Positions 1 through 9,021 of a DNA stretch of 64,000 nt are shown piece by piece. The first letter of the stretch is position 1, and every line of letters starts with the position of its first letter. A model generated the notes under the pieces. That model was not told the origin of the DNA and did no database searches. It worked only from the letters and a program-made list of their open reading frames with translations. The stretch spans positions 1-64,000 of the forward strand of contig NZ_JOHR01000001.1 of NCBI RefSeq assembly GCF_000719775.1, given 5' to 3'. The DNA comes from Streptomyces sp. NRRL F-5135. GTDB lineage: Bacteria > Actinomycetota > Actinomycetes > Streptomycetales > Streptomycetaceae. The translations under genes were made by a program, and so were the position numbers.

Positions 1-1
1 G

Positions 2-118
2 GTGACACTGCCCGACGCGCTGGACCGCACCGCAGTACCCGCCGGCACGGCACTGCGCCTGAGCGCCTGGGACGTACAGGTCTTCGTCGCCGGCGGAGAC
101 GAGTCCGCCCCGGCCTGA
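2..118 (+). CDS. 3' end of a gene entering from the left edge
   Basis: Thirty-eight codons are visible before a TGA at 116-118. Third positions are G/C rich, so the frame is credible. The last residues (ALRLSAWDVQVFVAG) look like a closing beta strand, as at the C-terminal beta domain of many glycosidases, and the next gene is a GH5 glycosidase 55 bp downstream. A carbohydrate-active enzyme is therefore possible but only by context; too little is present to name a family. Confidence 0.5.
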   Translation: MTLPDALDRTAVPAGTALRLSAWDVQVFVAGGDESAPA

Positions 119-173
119 GGGCGCAGTACCACCGCAAACCCATCCGTCACCTCATCACGAAGGATCCGCCGTT

Positions 174-1594
174 TTGGCCACGACACTCTCCTCCGGCCCC
201 TCTCATCCCAGCACTACTCCCGCGAACCCTCTGCTGAGGGTCTCCGGCACCCGGCTGGAGACGCACGACGGCACCCCGGTCCGGCTCCGCGGCGTCGGCC
301 TCGGCGGCTGGATGAACATGGAGAACTTCATCACCGGCTATCCGGGCAATGAGGCCGCGATGCGTTCCGCCGTACGGAAGGTGATCGGTGACCGCCGCTA
401 CGGCCTGTTCTTCGACCGGTTCCTGACGGCCTTCTTCGACGAGGCCGACGCCGCGCTGCTCGCCGCCAAGGACGTCAACTGCCTGCGCCTGCCGGTCAAC
501 TACCGCCACTTCGAGGACGACGCCCGCCCGTTCGAGATCCGCGAGGAGGGCTTCGCACAGCTCGACCGAGTGATCGATCTGTGCGCACGGCACGGCATCT
601 ACACCATCATCGACCTGCACTCCCTGCCCGGCGCCCAGAACCACCAGTGGCACTCCGACAACCCCACCCACCTCGCGTTCTTCTGGGGCCATCCGCACTT
701 CCAGGACCGGGTGGTGCGCCTGTGGGAGGCCATCGCCGACCGCTACAAGGGCAACGCCTGGGTGGCCGGCTACAACCCGATCAACGAACCCGCCGACGAG
801 TCCGGTCCGTGCTGCCCGCTTTCTACGACCGGCTCGCCGACGCGATCCGCGCGGTCGACCCGCACCACATCCTCTTCCTCGACGGCAACCACTACTCCAC
901 CGACTTCGACCTCTTCGGCGAGCCCATCGAGAACGCCGTCTACACCTGCCACGACTACGCACGCGCCGGCTTCGCCCGCAGCAGCGGCTACCCCGGTGAA
1001 ACCGACGGTACCCGGATCGACAAGGAACAGGTCGAAGAAGCCTTCCTCCGCCGCACCGCCTACATGCGCAAGACCGGCACCCCGATCTGGGTCGGCGAGT
1101 TCGGCCCCGTCTACACCGGTGATCCAATGCGCGACGAACAGTGCGCGCAATTGCTCGCCGACCAGCTGGAGATCTACCGACGGCATGAGGCGAACTGGAC
1201 CATCTGGACCTACAAGGACGTCGGCCTGCAAGGACTCGTCCACATCGCGCCGGACAGCGCCTACCACCGTCATTTCGCCGAGTTCATGGCGAAGAAACAC
1301 CGCCTGGGCGCGGAGGCATGGGGATCCCCGGAAGGCGAGATCCGCGAACTGGCCAAGCCTCTCGAACAACTCATCACCACCGAGTTCCCGGACTTCGCCG
1401 CGCGGCCCTTCAGCACCCGCCAGTGGATGGACGTCCTCCTGCGGCACATCCTGCTCGGCCAGCCCCTGGTCCAGGAGTACGCCGAACTCTTCCGGGACCT
1501 CGGCGACGACCACGTGCTCGCCCTGGCCGACTCCTTCGCACTGGAGCAGTGCGTACGCCGGGACTGGCTGCTGGACTCGCTCGCGAGCGGATGA
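174..1594 (+). pseudogene. GH5-family glycoside hydrolase, frameshifted
   Basis: The first part reads from a TTG at 174 (GAAGGA ten bases upstream) and holds a beta-glucanase/cellulase GH5 N-terminus (GVGLGGWMNMENF) and the acid/base motif NPINEP with Glu205. After the Gly codon near 810 the homology moves to another frame (LPAFYDRLADAIRAVDPHH), which carries the nucleophile motif IWVGEFGP and runs to the TGA at 1592-1594. Restoring a single base near 808-812 would rejoin both halves into about 473 residues, a normal length. There is no signal peptide, so the enzyme would be cytoplasmic and act on imported oligosaccharides. It is either a recent pseudogene or a sequencing error in a GC run; all other family features are intact. 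Confidence 0.8.
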
Positions 1595-1639
1595 CGGGCA
1601 GCCCGGGGCAGGCGCGTCGGGGCCGGACGTCAGCTCCCC

Positions 1640-2112
1640 GAACCGTGCGTCGACTCGCCACGCAAGCGCACGCCGAGACGTGAACTACACGGTCTGTCCC
1701 CGGTCGCAGCACACCACCGTATGCGCCGACGCGGAACGACGGCCATGAGGCGGCGCGTTCCTCGGGCAGTGCGAGGAACGCGCCGTTCCCGTCAAGGCGT
1801 CCGGTCATCACGAGCACGTTGGCACAGTCGTCCGGCCCGGGCCAGAATCCCGGTTCACCGATCGACTCGCACGCCGTGAGCCGAACCACCGGGAGCAAGG
1901 CTCCGACGACGCGTTCGTAGTCGCTCCTGGCCTCGGCGACCTCGCGCGAGTCAGACAGGGACGGCCAGATGGGCAAGGACTACGCCGCGCAGGGTGCTCG
2001 CCGTGAAACTCTCCGGTTCCGCGGCGAACGCCGTGACCCACGGTGCGTCGCCGGCACGGATTACCGCGACGACGGCACGTTGCAGCTGGTCCTCCCGCGG
2101 GCCACGATCGGT
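1640..2112 (-). pseudogene. Relic of an unknown protein gene
   Basis: Two minus-strand reading frames with strong G/C third positions join near 1955. The upstream piece reads RAVVAVIRAGDAPWVTAFAA and ends VVLAHLAVPV; the downstream piece continues DSREVAEARSDYERVVGALL and ESIGEPGFWPGPDDCANVLV. Removing one base near 1956 would connect them as one protein of about 150 residues. I do not recognise the family. The relic lies directly behind a transposase fragment on the same strand and has no convincing start, so it is probably a decayed gene. Confidence 0.45.
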
Positions 2113-2114
2113 GC

Positions 2115-2400
2115 TCAGCATCGCCCGGCAAGCCGTCCGCGACCAGCTCGTCCTGGCTGCGGGCGCCATCGCCGGCACGGGCTGCCGACGACATCCCAGC
2201 AGGTTCCGTCCACGACCGGCAACCGCAGACCCCGCCAGAACGCGCCCGGCGTCGCTTCGGCGGCCATCGGCTTGCCGTCGTAGCAAACAGCACCCGCAAC
2301 GGCTTCCGCCGTGACCGGTAAGGGATGCCTCGCGAGCGCGGGCGCAGGCGGTTCACCCAGAAGTTCCACCACCGCTTCTGGTTAGCGCACCTCCCCCACC
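2115..2400 (-). pseudogene. IS4-family transposase fragment
   Basis: The segment GAFWRGLRLPVVDGTCWDV matches the stretch around the first catalytic Asp (DGT) of Streptomyces IS4-type transposases, which normally exceed 380 residues. Only about 90 residues remain in frame, the reading frame is lost on both sides, and no terminal inverted repeats were found. It is an old remnant and cannot be active. Confidence 0.6.
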
Positions 2401-2588
2401 CGGCCCGGGATCCGGCGCACGCGGCGCGGCTGCACAGCGCCATCCCGCAGGCTGTCTCACACGGGAACCAGGACAGCGCGGTAGCCGCGACGCGTCGGCT
2501 CAACAACGATCCGATCGAAGTTCACACACCAGGCTCTGGGAACATGCGAGCGCGGCAGAAGTGAGCTCGGCGCCGCGCGCCTACAAGC

Positions 2589-3380
2589 TCAGCGGATACG
2601 CTCTGCGCTCGTCGGTGACGGGTTGTATCCCAGTCGGCGTGAGACGGCGTCCGCCGTGGCGGCGGCCAGAGGGCCGAGACGGTTCAGGGCGGGCTCGACG
2701 CGGTCCTTCAGGCCGGCAACGCTGATGGCAGCCACGACACGGCCGGTGTGGTCGAAGATGGGAGCGCCGCAGCAGGCGCTCGCGAGGTCGAACTCCCCGT
2801 GCTCTTCTGTCCATCCCCGGCTCCGGGCCTTGGCGATGTCGTCTTCGAGTTCTTCGACGGCGGTGAGCGTCTGCGGGGTAAACGGGGTCAGCGGAAGAGT
2901 GCGGAGCAAGTCGGCCCTTTCGCGACGGTCCAGGCCGGAGAGGTATGCCTTGCCGACCGAGGTGGCGTGCAGTGGCCGGCGGGCGCCGAGTTCGGCGTTG
3001 ACGCTGACCGACTGAGGGCCGCGTTCACGGTAGATGAACACCATTTCGTCGCCGCTGAGGACGCCGAGGCTGACAGTCTCGCGGGTCTGCTGGACCAGGA
3101 CCCGCAGCAGTTCCGGTGCGACGTCGGCGACATCGGTGGAGTGGACAGCGGCCATGGCGAGCCGGGCCGCGGCCGGACCGAGGCGCCAGCGGCCGTTCGT
3201 GGTGGCGTGCAGGAAGTCGTAGTGGCTGAGCTTCTCGACGATACGGTACGCCGCGCTGCGGCTGATGTCGGCGGCGGCGGCCAGCTCGCCCGTGGACGCC
3301 TCACACGCATCGGCGAGGTGGTTCAAGATGCTCAGCCCTCGGTCGAGGGCGCCTTTGCGGCCCTCGTCCTGCTCGGTCAC
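2589..3380 (-). CDS. IclR-family transcriptional regulator
   Basis: A 263-residue protein of normal IclR length, read from GTG at 3380. An N-terminal winged helix-turn-helix (ALDRGLSILNHLAD, then SRSAAYRIVEKL) is followed by an effector-binding domain with the family signature SVGKAYLSGL and the C-terminal part ACCGAPIFDHTGRVVAAISV. IclR proteins usually repress or activate a neighbouring catabolic operon in response to a small aromatic or organic acid. No intact catabolic partner is adjacent: upstream sits a truncated LuxR fragment starting 25 bp away, so its original target was probably lost by rearrangement. Confidence 0.85.
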   Translation of the reverse strand: MTEQDEGRKGALDRGLSILNHLADACEASTGELAAAADISRSAAYRIVEKLSHYDFLHATTNGRWRLGPAAARLAMAAVHSTDVADVAPELLRVLVQQTRETVSLGVLSGDEMVFIYRERGPQSVSVNAELGARRPLHATSVGKAYLSGLDRRERADLLRTLPLTPFTPQTLTAVEELEDDIAKARSRGWTEEHGEFDLASACCGAPIFDHTGRVVAAISVAGLKDRVEPALNRLGPLAAATADAVSRRLGYNPSPTSAERIR

Positions 3381-3405
3381 GCTGTCGATCCTCCCCTGTG
3401 CCCCG

Positions 3406-3555
3406 GTCGCGGACGGACTGGGCAACCCGGAGATCGCCCAGCGGCTGCACATCAGCATCGCGACCGTCAAAGCACACGTGGGCAACCTGTTCGCCAAGCT
3501 GCCGCTCGAGAACCGGGTACAGATCGCACTCCTGGTCCGCGACGCAGAGAAATGA
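3406..3555 (+). pseudogene. Truncated LuxR/NarL-type HTH domain
   Basis: The last 49 codons of a NarL-type response regulator: ADGLGNPEIAQRLHISIATV, then KAHVGNLFAKLPLENRVQIA, ending at a stop at 3553-3555. This is the complete DNA-binding GerE helix set, but the receiver domain and start are missing, and the IclR start lies just upstream on the opposite strand. The junction near 3400 marks a recombination breakpoint. Confidence 0.75.
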
Positions 3556-3643
3556 CCACCCCGGCACGGAGAATCAGGACTACTCCGAGGAAGCGGCACA
3601 TGGACGGCGCGCGGTGAAGACGCCCGGCTGGAGAACTCCGCAG

Positions 3644-3873
3644 ATGTCGGGACTCGTGCTGTGCGTGAGACAGATCAATGACGCACATGGGGCGGTGCCG
3701 GGCCTGGCCGTGGTGGAGGTCGCGGCCGCCGATGACGAAACCGCGCTCGCGGTCCAGAAGCTGCTCGCCGCACGATGCGCGATCGCCCCGGCGGACCGTA
3801 CGACCCGGGAGCCCGGCGAGCCCGGTGTGCGGCGCGCTGCTTCCTGGACCTGCGCCAGGCGCCCGGCTCGTAG
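3644..3873 (+). pseudogene. DUF6207-type small protein, frameshifted
   Basis: ATG at 3644 opens a short protein with VRQINDAHGAVPGLAVVEVA and later APADRTTREPGEPGVR, the hallmarks of the Streptomyces DUF6207 family as I remember it. The expected ending (RCFLDLRQAPGS, TAG at 3871-3873) lies one frame over; a single missing base near 3832 explains this. The family has no known function and often occurs in several copies per genome. Confidence 0.6.
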
Positions 3874-3947
3874 CGCCGCGGGCCCCGGCTGCGTCCCGCC
3901 GGCCAGCCGTGGTCGGTACCGTGGTCGGTCTGGCCACCGGTGAGGCG

Positions 3948-4175
3948 ATGAGCGAGCTCCGACCCGGTGACATTACTGACGAGATAAGCAAGGCCATGGA
4001 CACGGCTCGGCGGCGGGGACTGCAGAAGGACCTGCGCACTCTCGCGGCCAACATCCGCGCCGACGCCGAAGGCCGGTACGCCGGCGCGGAGCCCGGACGG
4101 CAGGCCGAAGTCGGGTGGTGGACGCTGTTGTGGATCGAGAACACCGCCAGCCAGCTGACCGAGGGCCGGTCGTAG
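3948..4175 (+). CDS. Small hypothetical protein
   Basis: A 75-residue protein from ATG 3948, with GGTGAGG four to ten bases upstream. Sequence SELRPGDITDEISKAMDTAR, then GLQKDLRTLAANIRADAEGR and VGWWTLLWIENTASQL. It appears soluble and helical, with no signal peptide or membrane segment. I recognise it only as resembling Streptomyces hypothetical proteins and infer no function. It starts 74 bp after the DUF6207 relic. Confidence 0.55.
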   Translation: MSELRPGDITDEISKAMDTARRRGLQKDLRTLAANIRADAEGRYAGAEPGRQAEVGWWTLLWIENTASQLTEGRS

Positions 4176-4645
4176 GTAAGCCGGCCGGGGGGGGGCGAAC
4201 AGCGCTCGGGCCTGCCGTGGTCGGGGCGAGGCTCAGGGCGTGTCGCCCGAGTAGCAGAAGCGGCAGCTCACACCCGGGCCGGGTGTGCGAGGTTCGCCGG
4301 GGCACGGGGCGTACAGGGCGCGGACCCCGGGAACCGCCCGAACTCGGTGGCCAGGGCAACCCCGTCGTCGGTCGTGATCACGAGGGTGTAGACCGTCCCG
4401 GCCGCTACGACGTGCTGGTAGAGGCGGGGGCGGTGACCGAGTCTGCCACCGCCCCCCCTTGGTTCGTCAGCCGGGCTTGAACGGCTGGGTGCCGTTCAAG
4501 CCCTTCCGAAACTGGCCCAGCTGATGACCCGAGGAACAGTGGGCTGTCTTTGCCCTTCTAGTGCCGCGACCGGCAAGGTTTGCCCGTCAAGGAGCGGCGT
4601 CCGGTGCGTGTGATCGCAAGGCGGCCGGAAGCCCTTGTAGCGGAG
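4176..4645. other. Intergenic stretch without a convincing gene
   Basis: No frame shows both a start signal and sustained coding character. It contains the hairpin at 4473-4503 described separately and a run of eight Gs at 4187-4194. Confidence 0.5.
4473..4503. terminator. Perfect 13-bp hairpin, likely bidirectional terminator
   Basis: GGGCTTGAACGGC and GCCGTTCAAGCCC form a perfect 13-bp stem around the loop TGGGT. It lies between the small genes ending at 4175 (+) and 4646 (-), which converge here. No long T run follows, as is common for Streptomyces terminators. Confidence 0.7.
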
Positions 4646-4900
4646 CTACCTGGGCTCGTCGGAGTCGAGTACCGCGATGACCTTCTTCGTGGAGCCGTGG
4701 TGGGTCGTGAAGTAGATCTTGTCCGCATCCTGCGAGGTGGAGTAGTTCGTGTTCACCGACAGCTCGATGCTCACCGGCGAGCTGATGAGTACGTCCTTCT
4801 TGGGCGAGTTCGGGTAGGTCTGGTTCTGCCGCAGCTTGACACGGCCGTGGGTGTCGCCCTCGTCCCAGTCCGTCGCCAGTCCAAGATCGATATCGGGCAT
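4646..4900 (-). CDS. Small hypothetical protein, low Arg/Ala
   Basis: An 84-residue protein from ATG 4900, preceded by a good ribosome site (GAGGGGAAG, 6 bp spacer). The sequence begins PDIDLGLATDWDEGDTHGRV and is rich in Thr, Asn, Ser and Asp (QNQTYPNSPKKDVLISSPVS), unlike its neighbours. It looks like a compact beta protein with no signal peptide or membrane segment. I do not recognise a family. Its composition suggests recent acquisition. It converges on the hairpin at 4473-4503. Confidence 0.65.
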   Translation of the reverse strand: MPDIDLGLATDWDEGDTHGRVKLRQNQTYPNSPKKDVLISSPVSIELSVNTNYSTSQDADKIYFTTHHGSTKKVIAVLDSDEPR

Positions 4901-5412
4901 GTGGCTTCCCCTCCAGTTCAGGCGGACCGCTACTCCTCCCGCAGGTCTCCAGCCACGTCGCTCCATGTCTGCAGCCCGGCAAGGACGCGTCCCGCTCCCC
5001 CAATGAAAGAAGTTGCTAGCCCGGGCGCGTCGCAACGCTTCCCGAACCAGATCGAGAACCTACGCGTCCCGCGCGCCCGATGGAGGCAAACACCGCAAAG
5101 AATCACAAGAAGGTCAAAATTGTCTTTAAATGTCTGAATAATTGCGTACGAGGGGTGAGGGAGAGAGTGTCTCCTCGGCGGCCGCTCGTTGACAGAGATC
5201 CAGCCCCTCCGGTCAAGTGCGCCTGCGCCAAGGCAAGATCAAGTCGGGACGGGATGTCCTGCACTCCCCCACCGGATGGTGCGCCCGGAGCGGGGCCACG
5301 CGATGCGCACCACCGTGGTCTCCACCCTCCGGGTGGACTCCACTCCCATCCGGCCAGCGGGCCGTGCACCGGGCGCGCGGTGGAGTTCACCGTGTCCGCT
5401 CATCCCCGGCGG
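4901..5412. other. Intergenic region with an AT-rich island
   Basis: No gene recognised. Bases about 5090-5150 are unusually AT-rich for this window (AAAATTGTCTTTAAATGTC) and may contain the promoter of the small minus-strand gene starting at 4900 or mark an insertion junction. Confidence 0.4.
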
Positions 5413-5682
5413 CGGCCCCGCGCGGTGCGCCACGGGATCGGCCGGCCGCCAAAGTACTGCCGTGAGCGGGCGGCGCCGGACGGGCGGCGGCTCCGGCGAC
5501 GGGTACAGCGCCGCGCGCAGCCGGGACGCGTCCGCGAACTGCTGAACGTGCTCCAGGCGCTGCGGCAACAGGTACGACGGAATCGGGACAACCATCAGGG
5601 CCTCCGTGCTCGATTCGACGGGTACGCCGACATCACCGAGACGACCCCGGAACTCCTGCGGCGCATCACCCCGCAGACCTGA
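5413..5682 (+). pseudogene. Possible relic with a GRPPKYC motif
   Basis: A frame with moderate coding character ends at 5680-5682. It contains GIGRPPKYC, resembling the zinc-type motif that opens many small actinobacterial DNA-binding proteins, then a basic helical tract (ELLNVLQALRQQVRRNRDN) and ends ETTPELLRRITPQT. The second Cys pair expected after the motif is missing and no start is evident, so this is at best a decayed gene. Confidence 0.3.
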
Positions 5683-6431
5683 ATCCCCGCCGGAGGCAGG
5701 AGCCGTCTGTCCAAGACGAGTGCCTCACAACCCTCGACGGTGATCCGCGGGCCGCCGTGGACGAGTTGTCTTTATGTGTGAGATGGCGCGCAGGATGGCA
5801 TGCGAGAGCGCGTAGATGCGTTGAAGCCGCTTCGCGTTCGGGGGTGCCTTCTTCTCGGCGTCACGGGGAAACCACGCGACCCTCGTCATCGGTGTCGCCG
5901 TACTGCTCCCGCTCGGCTCGCTTTTCAAGGCCCAGCGGGCCCCTGTCGGCAGCCCTCAGGCCGCCCCGCCCTGCCTGCAGCAACCGGGGCCACGCGAGGA
6001 AGAAAGTAGAGAAGTGTCACCTGGTGACCATCAGGTGACCGCTTCCCGCCCGACGATTTGTCGCATCCCACGGAATGCTTTGAGAGCGAGCGACCAGTTG
6101 CTGTCACACCACGCGAGACACTCGCCCCCCACCGGAAGGGCGCCCCATGACCGCCACCGCATCCCCTGCCCCGACTGCACCGGGGGTGCGGTCCTGGTGG
6201 GGGATCCCGTACCCCACCGCCGAGCGGTACCGTCGCCCGGTGCTCGCGGCCTTCGCCGGCATTACCCGCGCGGGGACGGGCCGTCGCCGCGGGCGCGGCT
6301 GCGCGGACTGCTGCGCCGCCGCGGCCGTTCCTGACCGGGCTTGCGAAGACCTCCGCCAGGTGAAACAGGCCCGGTTGGGTGAAGATGGAGGTGTACGACC
6401 CGACCGTGCTCTTCCAGGAGGAGGCAGCGGC
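5683..6431. other. Long intergenic region with small relics
   Basis: No intact gene. It holds an 8-bp inverted repeat (GTCACCTG 6016-6023, CAGGTGAC 6032-6039), a frame from 6147 whose residues SWWGIPYPTAERYRRPVL recall the N-terminus of bacterial carboxylesterases before the similarity ends, and a 16-codon frame (6385-6435) whose stop overlaps the next start in ATGA. The hydrophobic frame near 5880-5940 has a stop immediately upstream and no start. Confidence 0.4.
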
Positions 6432-7109
6432 ATGACTTATCCCTCCGATTCCTCGGGCACTGGCCCCGCGCGCGGCACCGAGCCACAAAACGCCCCCCTG
6501 ACCGAAGACCTGGGCGCCTTGGCGAACATGGGCTGGCAGATCCTGCTCACCACGGGCCTGGCCACCATCGCCCTGGGCGTCGTCGTTTTCGCCTGGCCTG
6601 CGGAAACGCTGCGGGTCGTCGGCGTACTCTTCGGCATCTACCTGCTGGCCACCGGCGTCTTCCAGCTGGCCGCCGCCTTCGGTACGCACGTCCCCCGGCA
6701 TCTTCGGGTGCTGCACTTCCTCACGGGCGCGCTCTCCGTCCTGCTGGGGCTGATCTGCTTCCGGGGCACCCTGCAGTCGATCTTCCTGCTCGCCCTGTGG
6801 ATCGGCTTCAGCTGGCTGCTGCGCGGCATCATGGTGACGGCTGCGGCGGCCTCCGCCCGGGACATGCCGGCACGCGGCTGGCAGTTGTTCTACGGGATCA
6901 TCAGCACTGTGGCGGGAATCGTGCTGATCGTCTCGCCGTTCGCCTCGGTCGCCGCACTCACCCTGGCGGTGGGCGTCATGGCCGTGGTCCTGGGGGTGGT
7001 CGAGGTGTTCCAGGCCATCAGGATGCGCGTCGAAGTCGGTCGCCTCGCTCCTGGCGGCACTGCCGCCGAGCGGCGGCCCCTGTTCCACCGCCCGCACCCC
7101 CAGCACTGA
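6432..7109 (+). CDS. HdeD-like DUF308 membrane protein
   Basis: A 225-residue protein from ATG 6432, with AGGAGGAGG about 10 bp upstream. After a soluble N-terminus of about 30 residues come six predicted membrane helices, including GLATIALGVVVFAWPAETL, VGVLFGIYLLATGVFQLAAA and VAALTLAVGVMAVVLGVVEV. This repeated helix pattern defines the HdeD/DUF308 family. Enterobacterial HdeD is linked to acid resistance; the role in actinomycetes is not established. It ends with a short basic tail. The lipid kinase 207 bp downstream is on the same strand but too far away to assume an operon. Confidence 0.8.
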   Translation: MTYPSDSSGTGPARGTEPQNAPLTEDLGALANMGWQILLTTGLATIALGVVVFAWPAETLRVVGVLFGIYLLATGVFQLAAAFGTHVPRHLRVLHFLTGALSVLLGLICFRGTLQSIFLLALWIGFSWLLRGIMVTAAAASARDMPARGWQLFYGIISTVAGIVLIVSPFASVAALTLAVGVMAVVLGVVEVFQAIRMRVEVGRLAPGGTAAERRPLFHRPHPQH

Positions 7110-7316
7110 TCGCGGGCAGACTCCGGCGACCCGCTCGTGCGGCACGCGCCATACCGGGCGTCTGCGCCGTCCATCTGCCCGGCTGCCGCAGCGCACGGGT
7201 GTGCCGCCAACCGGCACTGACGACCGATGCCGCGGTCACGCCGCCGGGAGGCGACCGATGTCTTACGTCAACAGGGCCGCCGAAGGTCGGCCTGAACGCC
7301 GAGAGCGGGTGCGGTA

Positions 7317-8258
7317 ATGGCCGGCACTCGGACACGCTTCCAGGTTGTGATCGTGGCGAATCCACGCTCGGGCGGCGGCAAGACGGCTCGTTACGGCCTC
7401 GTACAGCGGGCCGAGGACATGGGAGCCCAGGTCTGGACGACCAGCGCGGAAGGGGATGCGACGTCGCTCGCGAGGAACGCCGTCGAGGAGGGTGCGCAGG
7501 TGCTGGGGGCCGTGGGCGGCGACGGCACCGTGTCGGCGGTCGCCGCGGTGGCCGCCGACACGGACCGGTCGCTGGTCGTAGTCCCGGCGGGCACCCGCAA
7601 CCACTTCGCCCGGGACCTGGGCCTCGATTTGCGCGATCCGGGGCGGGCGCTGGACGCTCTGGTCGACGGTGAGCCCGCGCAGGTGGACCTGGGGGTGCTA
7701 GGCCCGCGTGTCTTCGTCAACAACGTCTCTATCGGTATGTACGCCGACGCCCTGCTGGAGCCCGGGTACCGGGAGGACAAGCCGCGCGCCTTCGCCGCGG
7801 TGGCGCCCGACTACGTCAAGGGCAAGCAGTGGGTCGAGGCCCGCGTGGACACACCATGGGGGACCGTCGAGTTCCCGCAAGTGGTGCTGATCTCCAACAA
7901 CCCCTACCACCTGGCCACACCGCGCTGGCTGGGGCGTCGCTTCTCACTCACCACGGGACAGCTGGGCGCCATCGTCCTCAAGCGCCCGTCTCAAGCGCCC
8001 CCGGATCTCCTGCGGCACCTGCGCGGCGAACTGCGACAGCACAAGCGCGGTGCCGGCCCGGCGGACGAAGGGGCCGTCACCTGGTCCGCTCCGGGCATCA
8101 CACTGCACGGTGATGCGCAGTATCTGAACGCGGGCATCGACGGCGAAGCGGTGCGGCTTCCTCTCCCCGTCCTGTGCGGAATCCGGCCGGGTGCCCTGCG
8201 CGTGCTGCTGCCGAAGGACCGGCCAGGGATCCCGCCCGAGCGCGCGGTGCGCCATTGA
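7317..8258 (+). CDS. Diacylglycerol-kinase-like lipid kinase
   Basis: A 313-residue protein with the DAGK catalytic domain. The nucleotide-binding motif NPRSGGGK is at residues 15-22 and GGDGT at 67-71, followed by PAGTRNHFARDLGL. The C-terminal half is the beta-sandwich domain that bears the lipid site in DgkB/YegS-type enzymes. Such enzymes phosphorylate diacylglycerol or related lipids at the membrane surface with ATP. Length and order of motifs are normal. The start at 7317 is plausible; no strong ribosome site is visible. Sphingosine-like or polyketide alcohol substrates cannot be excluded. Confidence 0.85.
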   Translation: MAGTRTRFQVVIVANPRSGGGKTARYGLVQRAEDMGAQVWTTSAEGDATSLARNAVEEGAQVLGAVGGDGTVSAVAAVAADTDRSLVVVPAGTRNHFARDLGLDLRDPGRALDALVDGEPAQVDLGVLGPRVFVNNVSIGMYADALLEPGYREDKPRAFAAVAPDYVKGKQWVEARVDTPWGTVEFPQVVLISNNPYHLATPRWLGRRFSLTTGQLGAIVLKRPSQAPPDLLRHLRGELRQHKRGAGPADEGAVTWSAPGITLHGDAQYLNAGIDGEAVRLPLPVLCGIRPGALRVLLPKDRPGIPPERAVRH

Positions 8259-8368
8259 ACGGAAGCTTTCGGCTGAGGCTCAATCTCGGTCGTACGGTAC
8301 GAAGACGAGTCCGGACATTGGACCGCCCGGAGATTGAAAGGGCAGGCACACGATGGAGGGGCGACGGG

Positions 8369-8571
8369 TTGGCGAGCAGCGGGCTGTATCCGGAGAGGAC
8401 GGCTCGGCTTGAGGCTCTCGTCAACGAGTGTCGGCCGCTACTGACCGGTGACGGCGGGATGGCTGCAGTGCAGCGGCTACTGGCCGAGCGCCGAGTCGAG
8501 GTGTTCGATGCGATGGTAATCACGCGCGAGCTGCTTGGGGCGGGGCCCAGCGCCCTTGGCGAGGCGAAGAC
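8369..8571 (+). pseudogene. 5' part of a hypothetical gene cut by an IS630 relic
   Basis: TTG at 8369 follows GGAGGGG by 8 bp. The frame reads YPERTARLEALVNECRPLLT, then AAVQRLLAERRVEVFDAMVI and TRELLGAGPSALGEAK. It has good coding character but stops making sense exactly where the antisense IS630 transposase fragment begins. The intact gene was probably a short helical Streptomyces protein of unknown role, disrupted by transposon insertion and later deletion. Confidence 0.5.
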
Positions 8572-8745
8572 ATCTGGTACGGCTTCTCGTCCATGCACAC
8601 CAGCGGACGCGCGCCGGGTCATAGGGCCGGGCACAGACGGCCAGCACGTCTTTCCATCCGATAGCCGCGAACTGGCCGTTTACTCGTGGCGGGATGGTCC
8701 AGCACTTCGTCAGGTGAGGACGCAGTTCCGTCTTTTTAAGCCGCG
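8566..8745 (-). pseudogene. IS630-family transposase fragment
   Basis: On the minus strand LKKTELRPHLTKCWTIPP, then DVLAVCARPYDPAR and, after a 2-bp insertion (GCGCGCG near 8606), RPLVCMDEKPYQ: the central segment with the second catalytic Asp region of IS630 transposases. Only about 60 of roughly 350 residues remain; both ends are missing and no terminal repeats are seen. Its left end coincides with the break in the hypothetical gene that starts at 8369. Confidence 0.7.
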
Positions 8746-9021
8746 ACAGGCTACTAGCAGTCGGCACTGCGCGGCGAAGCGGGTCTCTGCCTGCCGCAGT
8801 AGGGGCAAGTCCAGGAAGTCTGACCGAGATCAACTTTGGTGATCCCCGATCCCCTGCGACCCCCTCGGCCGGGGCCCCAAGATTGGCGTGTTCACGCCGA
8901 CAGAGGTGGGGTGTCAGCAGCCCATACTGCGGTCTGGACCAGCCGGGCGCCGGCCGGTCGGCACACGACAGCAGCGCGCCGGGCCCAGCCGTCGCGCCCA
9001 CAATTCCGAGGAGACTCCCGT

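Noticed and set aside
5090..5150. AT-rich island as a replication origin or attachment site
   Set aside because: No DnaA-box clusters, direct repeats or integrase gene are present nearby.
6016..6039. 8-bp inverted repeat as a regulator site
   Set aside because: No regulator or start codon is close enough to link it to a function; mentioned only within the intergenic note.
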